Source: Halopseudomonas pertucinogena
Lineage (GTDB): Bacteria; Pseudomonadota; Gammaproteobacteria; Pseudomonadales; Pseudomonadaceae
Direction of reading: 5' to 3'
NCBI RefSeq assembly: GCF_014646575.1
Contig: NZ_BMNN01000004.1
Coordinates: 186,001-250,000, forward strand
DNA length: 64,000 nucleotides
Positions 35,942-45,156 of the stretch are shown piece by piece. Below the pieces are notes generated by a model that saw only the letters and a program-made list of their open reading frames with translations, made no database searches and had not been told where the DNA came from. Within the stretch, counting starts at the first letter, position 1. Each line of letters starts with the position of its first letter. A program made the position numbers and the translations under genes.

Positions 35942-36760
35942 ATGAAACGTTTGATGAAATTTGCAGCAGTTGCCATTTCCGGATGCGCCCTACTGGCCAG
36001 CCCGGTGTTCGCCGAGCAGTTGAGCGTCAATGGCTCCACCACTGTACTGCCGATCATGCAGGCCACTACCGAGGCGTACACCAAGGACAACCCGGGCACC
36101 ACCTTCTCCGTTGCCGGCACCGGCTCCGGTAATGGTATCCGTGCAGTGATCGACGGCATGGCCAACATCGGCATGTCCTCGCGCTGGATCAAGGACAGCG
36201 AAGTTCAGCAGGCCCATGACAACGGTGTGTACATTGTACCCTTCGCCGTAGCCTCCGACGGCATCGTGCCGGTGGTTCACCCTGACAACCCGGTCAAGGA
36301 ACTGACCTCCGAGCAGCTGCGCGGCATCTACAATGGCTCCATCACCAACTGGAGCGAAGTGGGTGGCGAAGACAAGCGCATCGTCTCCATCTCCCGCGAC
36401 TCCTCTTCCGGCACCTACGGTGTATGGGTCGAGCGGGTGCTCAAGGGGGATCGTGTCAGCCCGGCTACCCAGCTGCTGCCGTCCAACGGCGCCATTGCCC
36501 AGGCCGTTACCAGCAACCGCAACGCCATCGGCTATGTCGGCATCGGCTACCTGAACGACAAGCTGCAGCCGGTAACCCTGGACGGTGTTGAGCCGAGCCA
36601 CGATACCGTACGTGACGGCAGCTGGCCGGTTGCCCGTACCCTGTGGATCTTCACCAACAACTGGCCGCAGGGCGAGACGCTGAAGTTCATCCAGTATGTG
36701 CTGCACCCGGAGCACGGTCAGAAGGCGGTCGAATCGACTGGCTACGTGCCGATGTACTGA
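35942..36760 (+). CDS. pstS: Phosphate ABC transporter substrate-binding protein PstS
   Basis: A 272-residue periplasmic protein with a signal peptide (residues 1-24, cleaved after VFA). The phosphate site is visible in VNGSTTVLPIM, AGTGSGNGIRAVIDG, and SRDSSSGTYG. It is shorter than E. coli PstS (about 346) and belongs to the compact PstS family common in Pseudomonas. GAGGAGA precedes the ATG. It heads pstSCAB-phoU; a large stem-loop separates it from pstC. Despite the expected PhoB control, I cannot find a convincing Pho box upstream. Confidence 0.96.
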   Translation: MKRLMKFAAVAISGCALLASPVFAEQLSVNGSTTVLPIMQATTEAYTKDNPGTTFSVAGTGSGNGIRAVIDGMANIGMSSRWIKDSEVQQAHDNGVYIVPFAVASDGIVPVVHPDNPVKELTSEQLRGIYNGSITNWSEVGGEDKRIVSISRDSSSGTYGVWVERVLKGDRVSPATQLLPSNGAIAQAVTSNRNAIGYVGIGYLNDKLQPVTLDGVEPSHDTVRDGSWPVARTLWIFTNNWPQGETLKFIQYVLHPEHGQKAVESTGYVPMY

Positions 36761-36802
36761 TAGGGCAGGGCTGGGAAAAGCCCTTTCCAATCAAGGTCTT
36801 AC

Positions 36803-36829
36803 CGAACGCCAGGCTCAGCCTGGCGTTCG
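36803..36829 (+). promoter_or_regulatory. Intercistronic stem-loop between pstS and pstC
   Basis: CGAACGCCAGG/CCTGGCGTTCG is a perfect 11-bp stem around a 5-base loop, 42 bases after the pstS stop. There is no T-run. Such hairpins commonly stabilise the upstream message or attenuate readthrough, which would give the usual excess of binding protein over permease. Confidence 0.65.
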
Positions 36830-36873
36830 CCTTGGCTGAGGCTGCATCCGGAGCCTTGAAACAGAGAGCAATC

Positions 36874-37809
36874 ATGTCAACAGCAACGTCACCTATCACC
36901 TTTCAGGCCCAGAAAAAGCCTTTGATCAGCAGCCGCGCGATGGATCTGCTGGTGCATCTGTTCTTTCTGGTGGTGAGCGCCACCGGCGTCATCATTCTCG
37001 GCCTCATCCTGGTATTCCTGGTCATGGAAGGCCTGCCGATCTTCGAGAAGATCTCGATCAAGGACTTCCTCCTCGGTTCGGCCTGGTATCCCACCTATGA
37101 TCCGGCGGATTACGGCATCTTCCCGATGATCGTCGGCAGCATCAGCGTCGTGGTGGTCTCGACCCTGATTGCCGTACCCCTGGGCGTGGGCACCGCCTTC
37201 TATCTGGCGGAGATTGCCTCGCCGAGAATGCGCGGCATCCTCAAGCCGGTGATCGAGCTGATCGAAGGTCTGCCGACCGTGGTGATCGGCTTCGTCGGCA
37301 TGGCGGTGATAGCCCCCCTGCTGCAAAACGTATTCAATCTGGATACCGGCCTCAACGTGTTCAACGCCGGTGTGCTGCTGGCGCTGATGGCCGTGCCGAC
37401 CGTTGCCAGTATTGCCGAAGACGCCATCTACAGCGTGCCCAAGTCCATGAAGGACGGTGCGCTGGCCCTGGGCGCCACCCACTGGGAGACGATCTGTGGT
37501 GTGGTGTTCCCCGCTTCGATCACCGGGATCGCCACCGCGGTGGTGCTGGGCATCGCCCGGGTGATCGGCGAGACCATGGTGGTGCTGATGGTCGCCGGTG
37601 GCGCGGCAATGATTCCGGAGTCGATCTTCGACCCGGTGCGGCCGATGCCTGCCAACATCGCCGCCGAGATGGGCAACGCCGCGTTCCGCAGTGATCACTA
37701 CCACGCGCTGTTTGCCATCGGTCTGGTGCTGTTCCTGATCACCTTCCTGTTCAACCTGCTGGCGTCCTACTTCGCCAACAAATATCGCCGCGTCGGGGAG
37801 GCCATCTGA
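36874..37809 (+). CDS. pstC: Phosphate ABC transporter permease PstC
   Basis: A 311-residue inner-membrane permease with six helices. LGVGTAFYLAEIASPRMRGIL, IELIEGLPTVVIGFVG and the cytoplasmic EAA loop (SMKDGALALGATHWETICGVVFP, split) identify PstC. ATG at 36874 was chosen because the preceding open frame runs back into the pstS 3' region. Its stop overlaps pstA by one base, so the two permeases are made in equal amounts. Confidence 0.96.
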   Translation: MSTATSPITFQAQKKPLISSRAMDLLVHLFFLVVSATGVIILGLILVFLVMEGLPIFEKISIKDFLLGSAWYPTYDPADYGIFPMIVGSISVVVVSTLIAVPLGVGTAFYLAEIASPRMRGILKPVIELIEGLPTVVIGFVGMAVIAPLLQNVFNLDTGLNVFNAGVLLALMAVPTVASIAEDAIYSVPKSMKDGALALGATHWETICGVVFPASITGIATAVVLGIARVIGETMVVLMVAGGAAMIPESIFDPVRPMPANIAAEMGNAAFRSDHYHALFAIGLVLFLITFLFNLLASYFANKYRRVGEAI

Positions 37810-38690
37810 TGTTCGCTTCCGAGAGTCGCAACAAGCGCAGACGCAATGTCCAGAAGGTGGCATTCGGCATTCTGGGCGCCACGGCCATCCTCAACCTGCT
37901 GGCGCTGGTGGGCTTCCTGCTGTTCATCGCGGTCAACGGCATTTCCGCGATCAACTGGGAATTCCTCACCGAGATGCCGCGCAACGCCATGACCGAAGGG
38001 GGCATCCTGCCGGCCATCCTGGGCACCATCTATCTGAGCCTGGGTTCCATCCTGGTGGCCTTCCCGATCGGTGTCGGCACGGCAATCTACCTCAACGAGT
38101 TTGCCAAGGACGGGTTCTGGGTCCGCATGATCCGCCAGGGTGTGGTCAACCTGGCCGGTGTACCCTCGGTGGTCTACGGTCTGTTCGGTCTGGCCTTCTT
38201 CGTCATCATCATGGATCTGGGCGTCAGTATCATCGCCGGCTCCCTGACCCTGGCGGCGTTCATTCTGCCGCTGGTGATCGGTGCCGCCGAGGAGGCCCTG
38301 CGTGCGGTACCCAAGAACATGCGCCTGGCTTCCATGGCGCTGGGCGCTACGCGCTGGCAGACCATCTACCGGGTGGTGCTGCCGCCGGCGCTGCCGAGCA
38401 TGCTGACCGGCTTCATCCTCGGCATCAGTCGCGCCGCCGGTGAAACCGCGCCGATCATGTTCACCGCTGCGGTGTTTTCCACGGCCAAACTGCCCGACTC
38501 GATCTTCGACGAGGTCATGGCCATGCCCTATCACATCTATGTGCTGGCCACGGCGGGTACCAATATCGAACAGACCCGTCATCTGCAGTACGGCACGGCG
38601 CTGCTGTTGCTGTTGATCGTGGTGGTGCTCAACCTGTTTGCGATCCTGCTGCGCAACAAGCTGCAGAAACGCTACAAGACCAGCTCCTGA
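37809..38690 (+). CDS. pstA: Phosphate ABC transporter permease PstA
   Basis: A 293-residue permease that pairs with PstC. Six hydrophobic segments are present, with GVGTAIYLNEFAKDGFWVRM, GVPSVVYGLFGLAFF and the EAA loop MRLASMALGATRWQTIYRVVLP (split). The start overlaps the pstC stop (TGATG). pstB begins 35 bases later. Confidence 0.96.
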   Translation: MFASESRNKRRRNVQKVAFGILGATAILNLLALVGFLLFIAVNGISAINWEFLTEMPRNAMTEGGILPAILGTIYLSLGSILVAFPIGVGTAIYLNEFAKDGFWVRMIRQGVVNLAGVPSVVYGLFGLAFFVIIMDLGVSIIAGSLTLAAFILPLVIGAAEEALRAVPKNMRLASMALGATRWQTIYRVVLPPALPSMLTGFILGISRAAGETAPIMFTAAVFSTAKLPDSIFDEVMAMPYHIYVLATAGTNIEQTRHLQYGTALLLLLIVVVLNLFAILLRNKLQKRYKTSS

Positions 38691-38725
38691 CAGCGCCGCT
38701 GCCGAACGAATACGGGTAACCCCAG

Positions 38726-39595
38726 ATGAATATCGAGTCGAACATGAATATGCAAACAACCGCTCCGCAAACGGATAAGATGACCATTTCCGCAGCCCAG
38801 GCATTGCCCGAAATGGGAGACAGACTGTCCATGGAGAACGAAACAACCAAGATCCAGGTCAACGACCTGAAGCTCTACTACGGTGAGGATCAGGCCCTCA
38901 AGGGCATCAATATGGTCATCCCCGAGCGCAAGGTGACGGCGTTCATCGGTCCGTCCGGCTGTGGCAAGTCGACCCTGCTGCGCTGCTTCAACCGCATGAA
39001 CGATCTGGTGGATATCTGCCGCATCACCGGTGAGGTGCTGATCGGTGGCAAGAACATCTATGACCGCGACGTGGATGTGGCCGAGCTGCGCCGCAATGTC
39101 GGCATGGTGTTCCAGAAGCCCAACCCCTTCCCCAAGACCATCTACGAGAACGTGGCCTACGGTCTGCGCCTGCAGGGTGTGCGTTCCAAGCGTACGCTGG
39201 ACGAAGTGGTTGAGCAGTCGCTGCGCTCGGCAGCCCTGTGGGACGAGGTCAAGGACCGTCTGCATGACAACGCCTTCGGCATGTCCGGCGGTCAGCAGCA
39301 GCGTCTGGTCATTGCCCGGGCGATCGCCATCCAGCCGCAGGTACTGCTGCTGGACGAGCCGGCTTCGGCGCTGGACCCGATCTCCACGCTCAAGATCGAG
39401 GAGCTGATCAACGAGCTGAAGAACGAGTACACCATCGTCATCGTTACCCACAACATGCAGCAGGCGGCGCGGGTGTCCGATTACACCGCATTCATGTATA
39501 TGGGCGAACTGGTGGAGTTCGGCGATACCAATACGCTGTTCACCAACCCGAGCAGGAAACAGACAGAAGACTACATTACCGGTCGCTACGGCTAA
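38726..39595 (+). CDS. pstB: Phosphate ABC transporter ATPase PstB
   Basis: A 289-residue ATPase that powers PstSCA. Walker [11 protein letters not shown]-loop [10 protein letters not shown], signature MSGGQQQRL and Walker [12 protein letters not shown] are intact. A Met-rich N-terminal extension of about 35 residues precedes the core at [13 protein letters not shown] at 38831 is an alternative start nearer to the usual length. PstB with PhoU also signals phosphate status to PhoR. Confidence 0.96.
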   Translation: MNIESNMNMQTTAPQTDKMTISAAQALPEMGDRLSMENETTKIQVNDLKLYYGEDQALKGINMVIPERKVTAFIGPSGCGKSTLLRCFNRMNDLVDICRITGEVLIGGKNIYDRDVDVAELRRNVGMVFQKPNPFPKTIYENVAYGLRLQGVRSKRTLDEVVEQSLRSAALWDEVKDRLHDNAFGMSGGQQQRLVIARAIAIQPQVLLLDEPASALDPISTLKIEELINELKNEYTIVIVTHNMQQAARVSDYTAFMYMGELVEFGDTNTLFTNPSRKQTEDYITGRYG

Positions 39596-39611
39596 CCAGG
39601 GGGATGATGCC

Positions 39612-40346
39612 ATGACAAGAGATACGGAGGGCTTCGCCCAGCATATTTCCCAGCAGTTCAACGATGAGCTGGAATCCCTGCGCACTCGTCTGCTGGAGAT
39701 GGGCGGGCTGGTGGAGAAGCAGGTGCACGATGCGCTGACCGCGCTGATCGAGGCAGACGGCGAGCTGGCGGAGAAGGTCCGCGAGAACGACAAGGCCACC
39801 AACGCCATGGAGCGGCAGATCGACGAGGAGTGCATGCGCATCCTGGCCCGCCGCCAGCCGGCTGCCAGCGACCTGCGCCTGGTGGTCAACATCAGCAAGA
39901 TCATCGTCGATCTGGAGCGTATCGGCGACGAGGCCTCGAAGATTGCCCGCCGGGCACTGCAGCTGATCGAGGAGGGCCAGGCGCCACGGGGCTACGTCGA
40001 ATGCCGTCATATCGGCTACCACGTACACAAGATGGTGCAGCAGTCGCTGGACTCATTCGCCCGCTACGACAGCCAGCAGGCGCTGGAAGTTGCCCGCGAA
40101 GACAAGGTGGTCGACCGGGAATACAAGACCGCCATGCGCGAAATGGTCACCTACATGATGGAAGACCCGCGCTCGATCAGTCGGGTGCTGAACATCCTCT
40201 GGATCCTGCGCTCCCTGGAGCGGGTGGGTGATCATGCGCGCAACGTGGCCGAGCACGTCATCCACATGGTCGAAGGCACCAACGTGCGGCACATCGGCCT
40301 CACGCGCATGGCCGAGGAAGTGGAAAAGTCGGGCAGACCGAAGTAA
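39612..40346 (+). CDS. phoU: Phosphate regulator PhoU
   Basis: A 244-residue helical protein with two PhoU repeats, each with an acidic metal-binding motif: INISKIIVDLERIGDEASKIA in the first (broken here as VVNISKIIVDL-ERIGDEA) and LWILRSLERVGDHARNVAEH in the second. It conveys PstSCAB status to PhoR, restraining PhoB when phosphate is ample. It follows pstB by 16 bases and ends with a strong intrinsic terminator. Confidence 0.96.
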   Translation: MTRDTEGFAQHISQQFNDELESLRTRLLEMGGLVEKQVHDALTALIEADGELAEKVRENDKATNAMERQIDEECMRILARRQPAASDLRLVVNISKIIVDLERIGDEASKIARRALQLIEEGQAPRGYVECRHIGYHVHKMVQQSLDSFARYDSQQALEVAREDKVVDREYKTAMREMVTYMMEDPRSISRVLNILWILRSLERVGDHARNVAEHVIHMVEGTNVRHIGLTRMAEEVEKSGRPK

Positions 40347-40364
40347 TCCCGCTTTGACTTCCAG

Positions 40365-40394
40365 AGCCCGGAACTGCAGTTCCGGGCTTTTTAT
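40365..40394 (+). terminator. Intrinsic terminator of pstSCAB-phoU
   Basis: Perfect 12-bp self-complementary stem AGCCCGGAACTG/CAGTTCCGGGCT followed by TTTTTATT. It lies 19 bases after the phoU stop. Confidence 0.9.
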
Positions 40395-40403
40395 TGCCGG
40401 ACA

Positions 40404-40434
40404 CAAAAAACCCCGAGGGCTCTGGCCGTCGGGG
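40404..40434 (-). terminator. Intrinsic terminator of the cytochrome c551 gene
   Basis: On the minus strand, CCCCGA pairs with TCGGGG across a 12-base loop that itself holds short GC pairs; a T6 run follows. It faces the phoU terminator only 10 bases away. Confidence 0.85.
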
Positions 40435-40451
40435 TTCTGGAAGCGTGAGAC

Positions 40452-40766
40452 CTACTTGAGCGACAGAATGTGGTCGGCGAGGATCTCGGCTTCTTCATCG
40501 GTCACCGCGTTCGGCGGCATCGGGATCGGACCCCACACCCCGGAGGAGCCATTCTTGATGCTGTTGATCACATGCTCCCGACCGTCTTCCTGATCTGCAT
40601 ACTTGGCAGCCACTTCCTTATAGGCCGGGCCGACCATCTTGGTGTCTACCTGGTGGCAGGCAACGCAGGCCTTGCTCTGGAGCAGTTCTTCGCCGGTGGC
40701 GGCGGTAGCGGTGTGGGCGGCTGTCAGTGCGGCTACAGCAACCAGGGGCATCAGGTAAGATTTCAT
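40452..40766 (-). CDS. nirM: Cytochrome c551
   Basis: A 104-residue periplasmic class I cytochrome c. The signal peptide ends at ATA (about residue 22). The heme site is ACVACHQ (Cys34/Cys37/His38), followed by [18 protein letters not shown] and the axial Met in [10 protein letters not shown], a pattern distinctive of Pseudomonas cytochrome c551. It carries electrons from the bc1 complex to nitrite reductase, NO reductase or peroxidases. No nir genes accompany it here, but the nor operon lies 17 kb away. GAGGA supports the ATG. The symbol is by similarity only. Confidence 0.88.
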   Translation of the reverse strand: MKSYLMPLVAVAALTAAHTATAATGEELLQSKACVACHQVDTKMVGPAYKEVAAKYADQEDGREHVINSIKNGSSGVWGPIPMPPNAVTDEEAEILADHILSLK

Positions 40767-40871
40767 GGTGTATCCTCGAAAGACTAATCGGAAAAGCAGC
40801 TCCTGCTTGGCGCTCACGCTTTCGCGGCAGGTATGCTGACAAAAATGGCTTATTAAGAACGATTATTCAAG

Positions 40872-40955
40872 TGACAAATCGACACACATACAGCGTGTGT
40901 GAAATGTGCTCGGGGCATTTGAGTATATGCCGATACACAAATAGACTGTGTATCG
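40872..40955. promoter_or_regulatory. Two tandem dyads upstream of the alcohol dehydrogenase gene
   Basis: Dyad 1 (40872-40890) is ACACAC, 7 bases, GTGTGT. Dyad 2 (40931-40955) is CGATACACA, 7 bases, TGTGTATCG, with perfect 9-bp arms. Both share ACAC arms and a 7-base spacer, and their centres are 62 bases apart, close to six helical turns. This is what a pair of operators for one dimeric regulator would look like. Confidence 0.5.
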
Positions 40956-41016
40956 AAACGGTCGTTCCACCGGAAATGAACGATCCCACCGTCATATTGG
41001 ATGAATTGGAGTCTAC

Positions 41017-42174
41017 ATGGAAATTGCTTCTTACAGTAATAACTGGACCTACCCCACCAACGTCCGTGTAGGCGCCGGCCGGCTGCAGGAGCTGGGCAAG
41101 TGCTGCAAGCAGCTGGGAATGCAGGCTCCCCTGTTGATCACCGACCCGGGCCTGGCGGCGCTGCCGGTGACCGAGCAGGCACTGCAGGCGTGCCGTGAAG
41201 CCGGCTTGCAGGTGGGGCTGTTCAGCGCGGTGAAGGGCAACCCCACCGGCGGCAACGTACTCGATGGCGTGGCGGCGCTCCAGGCCGGCAACCATGACGG
41301 GGTGATCGCCTTTGGTGGTGGCTCGGCCATCGACGCGGCCAAGGCGGTGGCCCTGGTGGCCCGTCAGGACTGCTCCCTCTGGGAAGCGCGCAACCCGGCG
41401 AACGTCGACGCATCGCGCATGCTGCCGGTAGTGGCCGTGCCCACCACCGCAGGCACAGGCTCGGAAGTGGGCAATGCCTCGGTGATCACCGACGAGAAGA
41501 ACCACACCAAGCGCATCATCTTCCATCCGCGCATGCTTCCCTCCATCGTCATCCTCGACCCGCTGCTGACCGTGGGGCTGCCGGCGAAGCTCACCGCCGC
41601 CACCGGTATGGATGCGCTGGCCCATAACCTCGAGGCCTTCCTCGCGCCGACCTTCCATCCGATGGCAGAGGGCATCGCCCTGGAAGGCATGCGTCTGGTC
41701 AAGGAATACCTGCCCCGCGCGGTGCGCAACGGCGAGGATATCGACGCCCGGCTGCAGATGCTGGTCGCCTCCAGCATGGGGGCCACCGCCTTCCAGCGAG
41801 GCCTGGGCGCGATTCATGCGGTGTCGCACAGCATAGGCGCGCTGTACGACTCGCACCACGGCCTGCTCAATGCCATCGTCATGCCCTACGTGATGCAGAT
41901 GAACCGACCGGCGATCGAGGCCGAGACCGCCCGCGCGGCCCGCTATCTGGGCCTGCCCAACGCCGACTTCAACGGTTTGCTGGACTGGGTGCTGAGCCTG
42001 CGTGCGGAGCTGGAACTGCCGCATACCCTGGCAGAGATCGGTATCGACGACGCCCGCGCCGACCTGGTCGGCGAGATGTCGGTCAAGGACGTCACTGCGC
42101 GGACCAACGCCCGTCAGCTCGACGCCGGCGAATACCGTCAGCTGTTCCTCAATGCGCTGACCGGCAAGCTGTAA
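41017..42174 (+). CDS. Iron-containing alcohol dehydrogenase
   Basis: A 385-residue group III dehydrogenase. NAD is bound by FGGGSAIDAAKAVAL and the TTAGTGSEVGNASVI region; iron ligands are Asp and His in GMDALAHNLEAF, His in AIHAVSHSIGALYDSHHGLLNA (split across the motif), with two more histidines. Members oxidise primary alcohols or reduce aldehydes. The substrate is not readable. TTGGAGT precedes the ATG. The 250-base upstream region contains two similar dyads and no other gene, so expression is probably tightly regulated. Confidence 0.92.
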   Translation: MEIASYSNNWTYPTNVRVGAGRLQELGKCCKQLGMQAPLLITDPGLAALPVTEQALQACREAGLQVGLFSAVKGNPTGGNVLDGVAALQAGNHDGVIAFGGGSAIDAAKAVALVARQDCSLWEARNPANVDASRMLPVVAVPTTAGTGSEVGNASVITDEKNHTKRIIFHPRMLPSIVILDPLLTVGLPAKLTAATGMDALAHNLEAFLAPTFHPMAEGIALEGMRLVKEYLPRAVRNGEDIDARLQMLVASSMGATAFQRGLGAIHAVSHSIGALYDSHHGLLNAIVMPYVMQMNRPAIEAETARAARYLGLPNADFNGLLDWVLSLRAELELPHTLAEIGIDDARADLVGEMSVKDVTARTNARQLDAGEYRQLFLNALTGKL

Positions 42175-42251
42175 AAGCGCCGGCGCGCAATGCTGGGTTT
42201 TTGCGATCGGTCTGGGCTAAGCTTGAGCCCTGACCGATCGAGAGAAGTTCC

Positions 42252-43085
42252 ATGGCAAATGTGTCCGTTCTGGTGGTGGATGATGCACCCTTCATCCGCG
42301 ACCTGATCAAGAAGGCGTTGCGCAGTCATTTTCCCGGGCTGCAGATCGAAGAGGCGGTAAACGGCAGCAAGGCCCGACAGGTGCTCGGGCGCGTGACATT
42401 CGACCTGATTCTCTGTGACTGGGAAATGCCGGAACTCAGCGGTCTGGAGCTGCTCCAGTGGCTGCGGGCGCAACCCGGTCAGGAGAAGACCCCCTTCATC
42501 ATGGTCACCAGTCGCGGCGACCGCGACAACGTGGTTCAGGCCATTCAGGCCGGCGTCAGTGACTATGTCGGCAAGCCGTTCAGCAACGAACAGCTGATAG
42601 CCAAGGTCAGCAAGGCCCTGCAGCGCAGTGGCAAGCTGCAGCAGCTGCGTGGCCGACCGGTGCAGGCCAGCACCGGCCATGCCCAGGAGTCGGTGAATGC
42701 GCTGCTGGGCGCACGCAAGGCGGCGCCGTCGGCAGAGCCAGCCGTGGAGGAGCCCCAGGAAGTGGTATTGCGCTCGCCGGCCCGCGCTCAGCTGCGGGTC
42801 GCGGGGCAGCAGCACGCCTGCGTGATCCGGCGCCTGAGCCTGCGAGATGCCCAGCTGCTGGTGCGTCGCGGTGAGCAGATTCCCAGTCTGTTCGAGAGTG
42901 CGGTATTGGATCTTGAGCAGGGCAGCGAGGGAAGTGCGGTGGCGCGGATCAACGGATATCTGCATTCGCTGTCGGCGCTGGAGGAGCGGCTGGACAGCGA
43001 ATGGCTGCTGGTGGTGATCCGCTTCGTGGACCAGGACCCCGACAAGCTGGAGAAACTGTCGCTGATGATCGCGGGTGCCGGCTAG
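42252..43085 (+). CDS. Response regulator with C-terminal PilZ-like region
   Basis: A 277-residue protein with an N-terminal receiver domain (1-125): acidic pair Asp10/Asp11, phosphoacceptor Asp56 in LILCDWEMPE, Thr86 and Lys108 in GKPF. After an Ala/Glu-rich linker (130-165) comes a domain of about 110 residues beginning RSPARAQLRVAG; it has the layout of PilZ-like domains but no clear RxxxR / DxSxxG c-di-GMP motif. No output DNA-binding domain or adjacent kinase is seen. It is convergent with phoR, and the stop codons share a CTAG. Confidence 0.75.
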   Translation: MANVSVLVVDDAPFIRDLIKKALRSHFPGLQIEEAVNGSKARQVLGRVTFDLILCDWEMPELSGLELLQWLRAQPGQEKTPFIMVTSRGDRDNVVQAIQAGVSDYVGKPFSNEQLIAKVSKALQRSGKLQQLRGRPVQASTGHAQESVNALLGARKAAPSAEPAVEEPQEVVLRSPARAQLRVAGQQHACVIRRLSLRDAQLLVRRGEQIPSLFESAVLDLEQGSEGSAVARINGYLHSLSALEERLDSEWLLVVIRFVDQDPDKLEKLSLMIAGAG

Positions 43086-44389
43086 TCTTCGCTTTCCTCG
43101 ATCAGACGTTCAGCGGGGAACAGGCAGGTGAACGTGCTGCCCTTGCCCGGCGTGCTGGTGATCTTCAGTTCGCCCTGATGGCGCATCATCACGTGCTTGA
43201 CGATGGCCAGACCCAGCCCGGTGCCGCCGGTGCTGCTGTTGCGGCTTGAGTCGATTCGGTAGAAGCGCTCGGTCAGCCGCGGCAGGTGGTCTGCAGTAAT
43301 CCCCGGGCCGTTATCCGTCACGCTCAGGCGTGCTCCCGTCTCGTCCCGACTCCAGCTGACGTGGATGCTGGAACCCTCGGGGGTGTACTTCACGGCGTTG
43401 TACACCAGGTTGGAAATGGCACTGCGCAATTCGGTCTCCAGGCCGCGCAAGGGCGCCTGGGTGCTGCATTCCAGGGTGATCTGGTGCTGCCTGTCGCCTG
43501 ACAGGGCCAGTGCATCCTTGCGGATGCCGGGAAGCATCAGATCGATCCGGACCGGCTTCTCGTCGGCGCGCACATTGGCTGTTTCCAGTCGCGACAGCAT
43601 CAGCAGATCGTTCAGCAGGCTCTGCATGCGCTGGGCCTGCTGCTGCATCTGGACCAGCGGTCTCGTCCAGCGGGGATGGCTGCCGTCATCGGCGTCGATC
43701 ATGGTTTCCAGATACCCCACCAGCACCGTCAACGGCGTACGCAACTCGTGGGACACATTGGCTACGAAGTCCTTGCGCATCTGTTCGAGGTTGTGCAGCC
43801 GGGTCACGTCGCGGACCAGGATCAGCCGCTCGCCGTTGCCATAGCGGGTGATGTTGTACTGCAGCCAGGTGGTGGTGCGCAGCGGAGAGGGGATGTTCAG
43901 CGGTTCGCGGTAATCGCCGTTGTCGAAATAGGTGACGAAGCGGGGATCGCGCAGCAGGTTGTGCACGTGCTGACCGCTGTCATCGGGCGCGCGCAGCCCC
44001 AGCAGCTGCTCGGCGGAGTGGTTCCACCACTCGAGGTGGCCTTCCTTATCAAGCATGACCACACCGTCGCGCAGAGCGGCGGTGGAGGTCTGGATGCGCT
44101 CGATGATCCCCTGCAGCCGGGCGCGCGCCCGCTGATCGCGGCGCTGGATGCGGTAGATATCATCAAAGATGTTGCCCCACAGCCCCCGGGCCTCGGGCGG
44201 CGGTTCGCCCGGGCGGGTATGCAGCCAGTTCTGCAGCCGCTGGGTCTGCCGCAGGGTATGGGCAAGGTACGCGCCCAGGCCGATCACCAGTGCCCAGGCC
44301 GGCTGACCCACGGCCCAGCCAACGGCGACGCAGATCGCCAGCAGCCAGAACAGTCTGCCGAGGATGGCAGTAAACCAGTTCGTCTTCAC
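43082..44389 (-). CDS. phoR: Phosphate regulon sensor histidine kinase PhoR
   Basis: A 435-residue membrane kinase. Two N-terminal helices (about 8-45) are followed by a PAS domain (about 95-205), HisKA with phosphoacceptor His in FVANVSHELRTPLTVLVGYLE (split by the loop), and HATPase motifs NAVKYTPEG, VTDNGPGI and GTGLGLAIVKHV. It phosphorylates PhoB when phosphate is low. The start is GTG with GGGAAG upstream. phoB is 39 bases upstream on the same strand. Confidence 0.95.
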   Translation of the reverse strand: MKTNWFTAILGRLFWLLAICVAVGWAVGQPAWALVIGLGAYLAHTLRQTQRLQNWLHTRPGEPPPEARGLWGNIFDDIYRIQRRDQRARARLQGIIERIQTSTAALRDGVVMLDKEGHLEWWNHSAEQLLGLRAPDDSGQHVHNLLRDPRFVTYFDNGDYREPLNIPSPLRTTTWLQYNITRYGNGERLILVRDVTRLHNLEQMRKDFVANVSHELRTPLTVLVGYLETMIDADDGSHPRWTRPLVQMQQQAQRMQSLLNDLLMLSRLETANVRADEKPVRIDLMLPGIRKDALALSGDRQHQITLECSTQAPLRGLETELRSAISNLVYNAVKYTPEGSSIHVSWSRDETGARLSVTDNGPGITADHLPRLTERFYRIDSSRNSSTGGTGLGLAIVKHVMMRHQGELKITSTPGKGSTFTCLFPAERLIEESED

Positions 44390-44428
44390 CCGTGCTTCCC
44401 GATAGGTGGTGAGTGATCCGTCCTGTGA

Positions 44429-45118
44429 TCAGCTCTTGGTGGAGAACCGGTATCCGGTTCCGCGTACGGTCTGGACCAGCCCTTCATAGTCACTGCCCAG
44501 CGCCTTGCGCAGGCGACGAATGTGTACATCGACCGTGCGCTCCTCGACATACACGTTGCCGCCCCACACCTGATCCAGCAACTGGCTGCGAGTATAGGCG
44601 CGCTCCTGGTGGGTCATGAAGAACTGGAGCAGCCGGTATTCGGTAGGGCCTATCTCGGCCGGCTTGCCATCGATGGTGACCCGGTGGCTCACCGGATCCA
44701 GGCACAGCCCGCCGATTTCGATGGGTGTCTCGTCATCCATCGCGCCGGCCCGGCGCAGTACTGCCTTGAGGCGCGCCACCAGCTCACGGGGGGAGAAGGG
44801 CTTGGTGATGTAATCGTCTGCACCCACCTCCAGCCCCTGGACCTTGTTGTCCTCTTCACCCTTGGCGGTGAGCATGATGATCGGGATGCTGCTGGTCAAC
44901 TCGTCGCGCTTGAGCCGTCGGGCCAGTTCTATGCCGCTGGTGCCCGGCAGCATCCAGTCGAGCAGGATCAGGTCCGGCTGGGCATCGATGATCGCCGCAC
45001 GGGCCTGCTGGGCATTTTCCGCTTCAAGGCAGCTGTATCCGGCCATCTCCAGCGCAACGGCAATCATTTCCCGAATGGGGGCTTCGTCGTCAACGATCAG
45101 TATGGTCTTGTCTGCCAT
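44429..45118 (-). CDS. phoB: Phosphate regulon response regulator PhoB
   Basis: A 229-residue OmpR-family regulator, exactly the usual length. The receiver has Asp54 in [10 protein letters not shown] and the TKPFSPREL lysine; the C-terminal winged helix contains [19 protein letters not shown] and [12 protein letters not shown]. It activates Pho-box promoters. ATG at 45118 was chosen over an upstream frame because it matches family starts and has GGAG before it. A Pho-box-like element upstream suggests autoregulation. Confidence 0.97.
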   Translation of the reverse strand: MADKTILIVDDEAPIREMIAVALEMAGYSCLEAENAQQARAAIIDAQPDLILLDWMLPGTSGIELARRLKRDELTSSIPIIMLTAKGEEDNKVQGLEVGADDYITKPFSPRELVARLKAVLRRAGAMDDETPIEIGGLCLDPVSHRVTIDGKPAEIGPTEYRLLQFFMTHQERAYTRSQLLDQVWGGNVYVEERTVDVHIRRLRKALGSDYEGLVQTVRGTGYRFSTKS

Positions 45119-45156
45119 GGTGCTCCGTCCGGTTGCATTTCTGACGAGACGATTAG

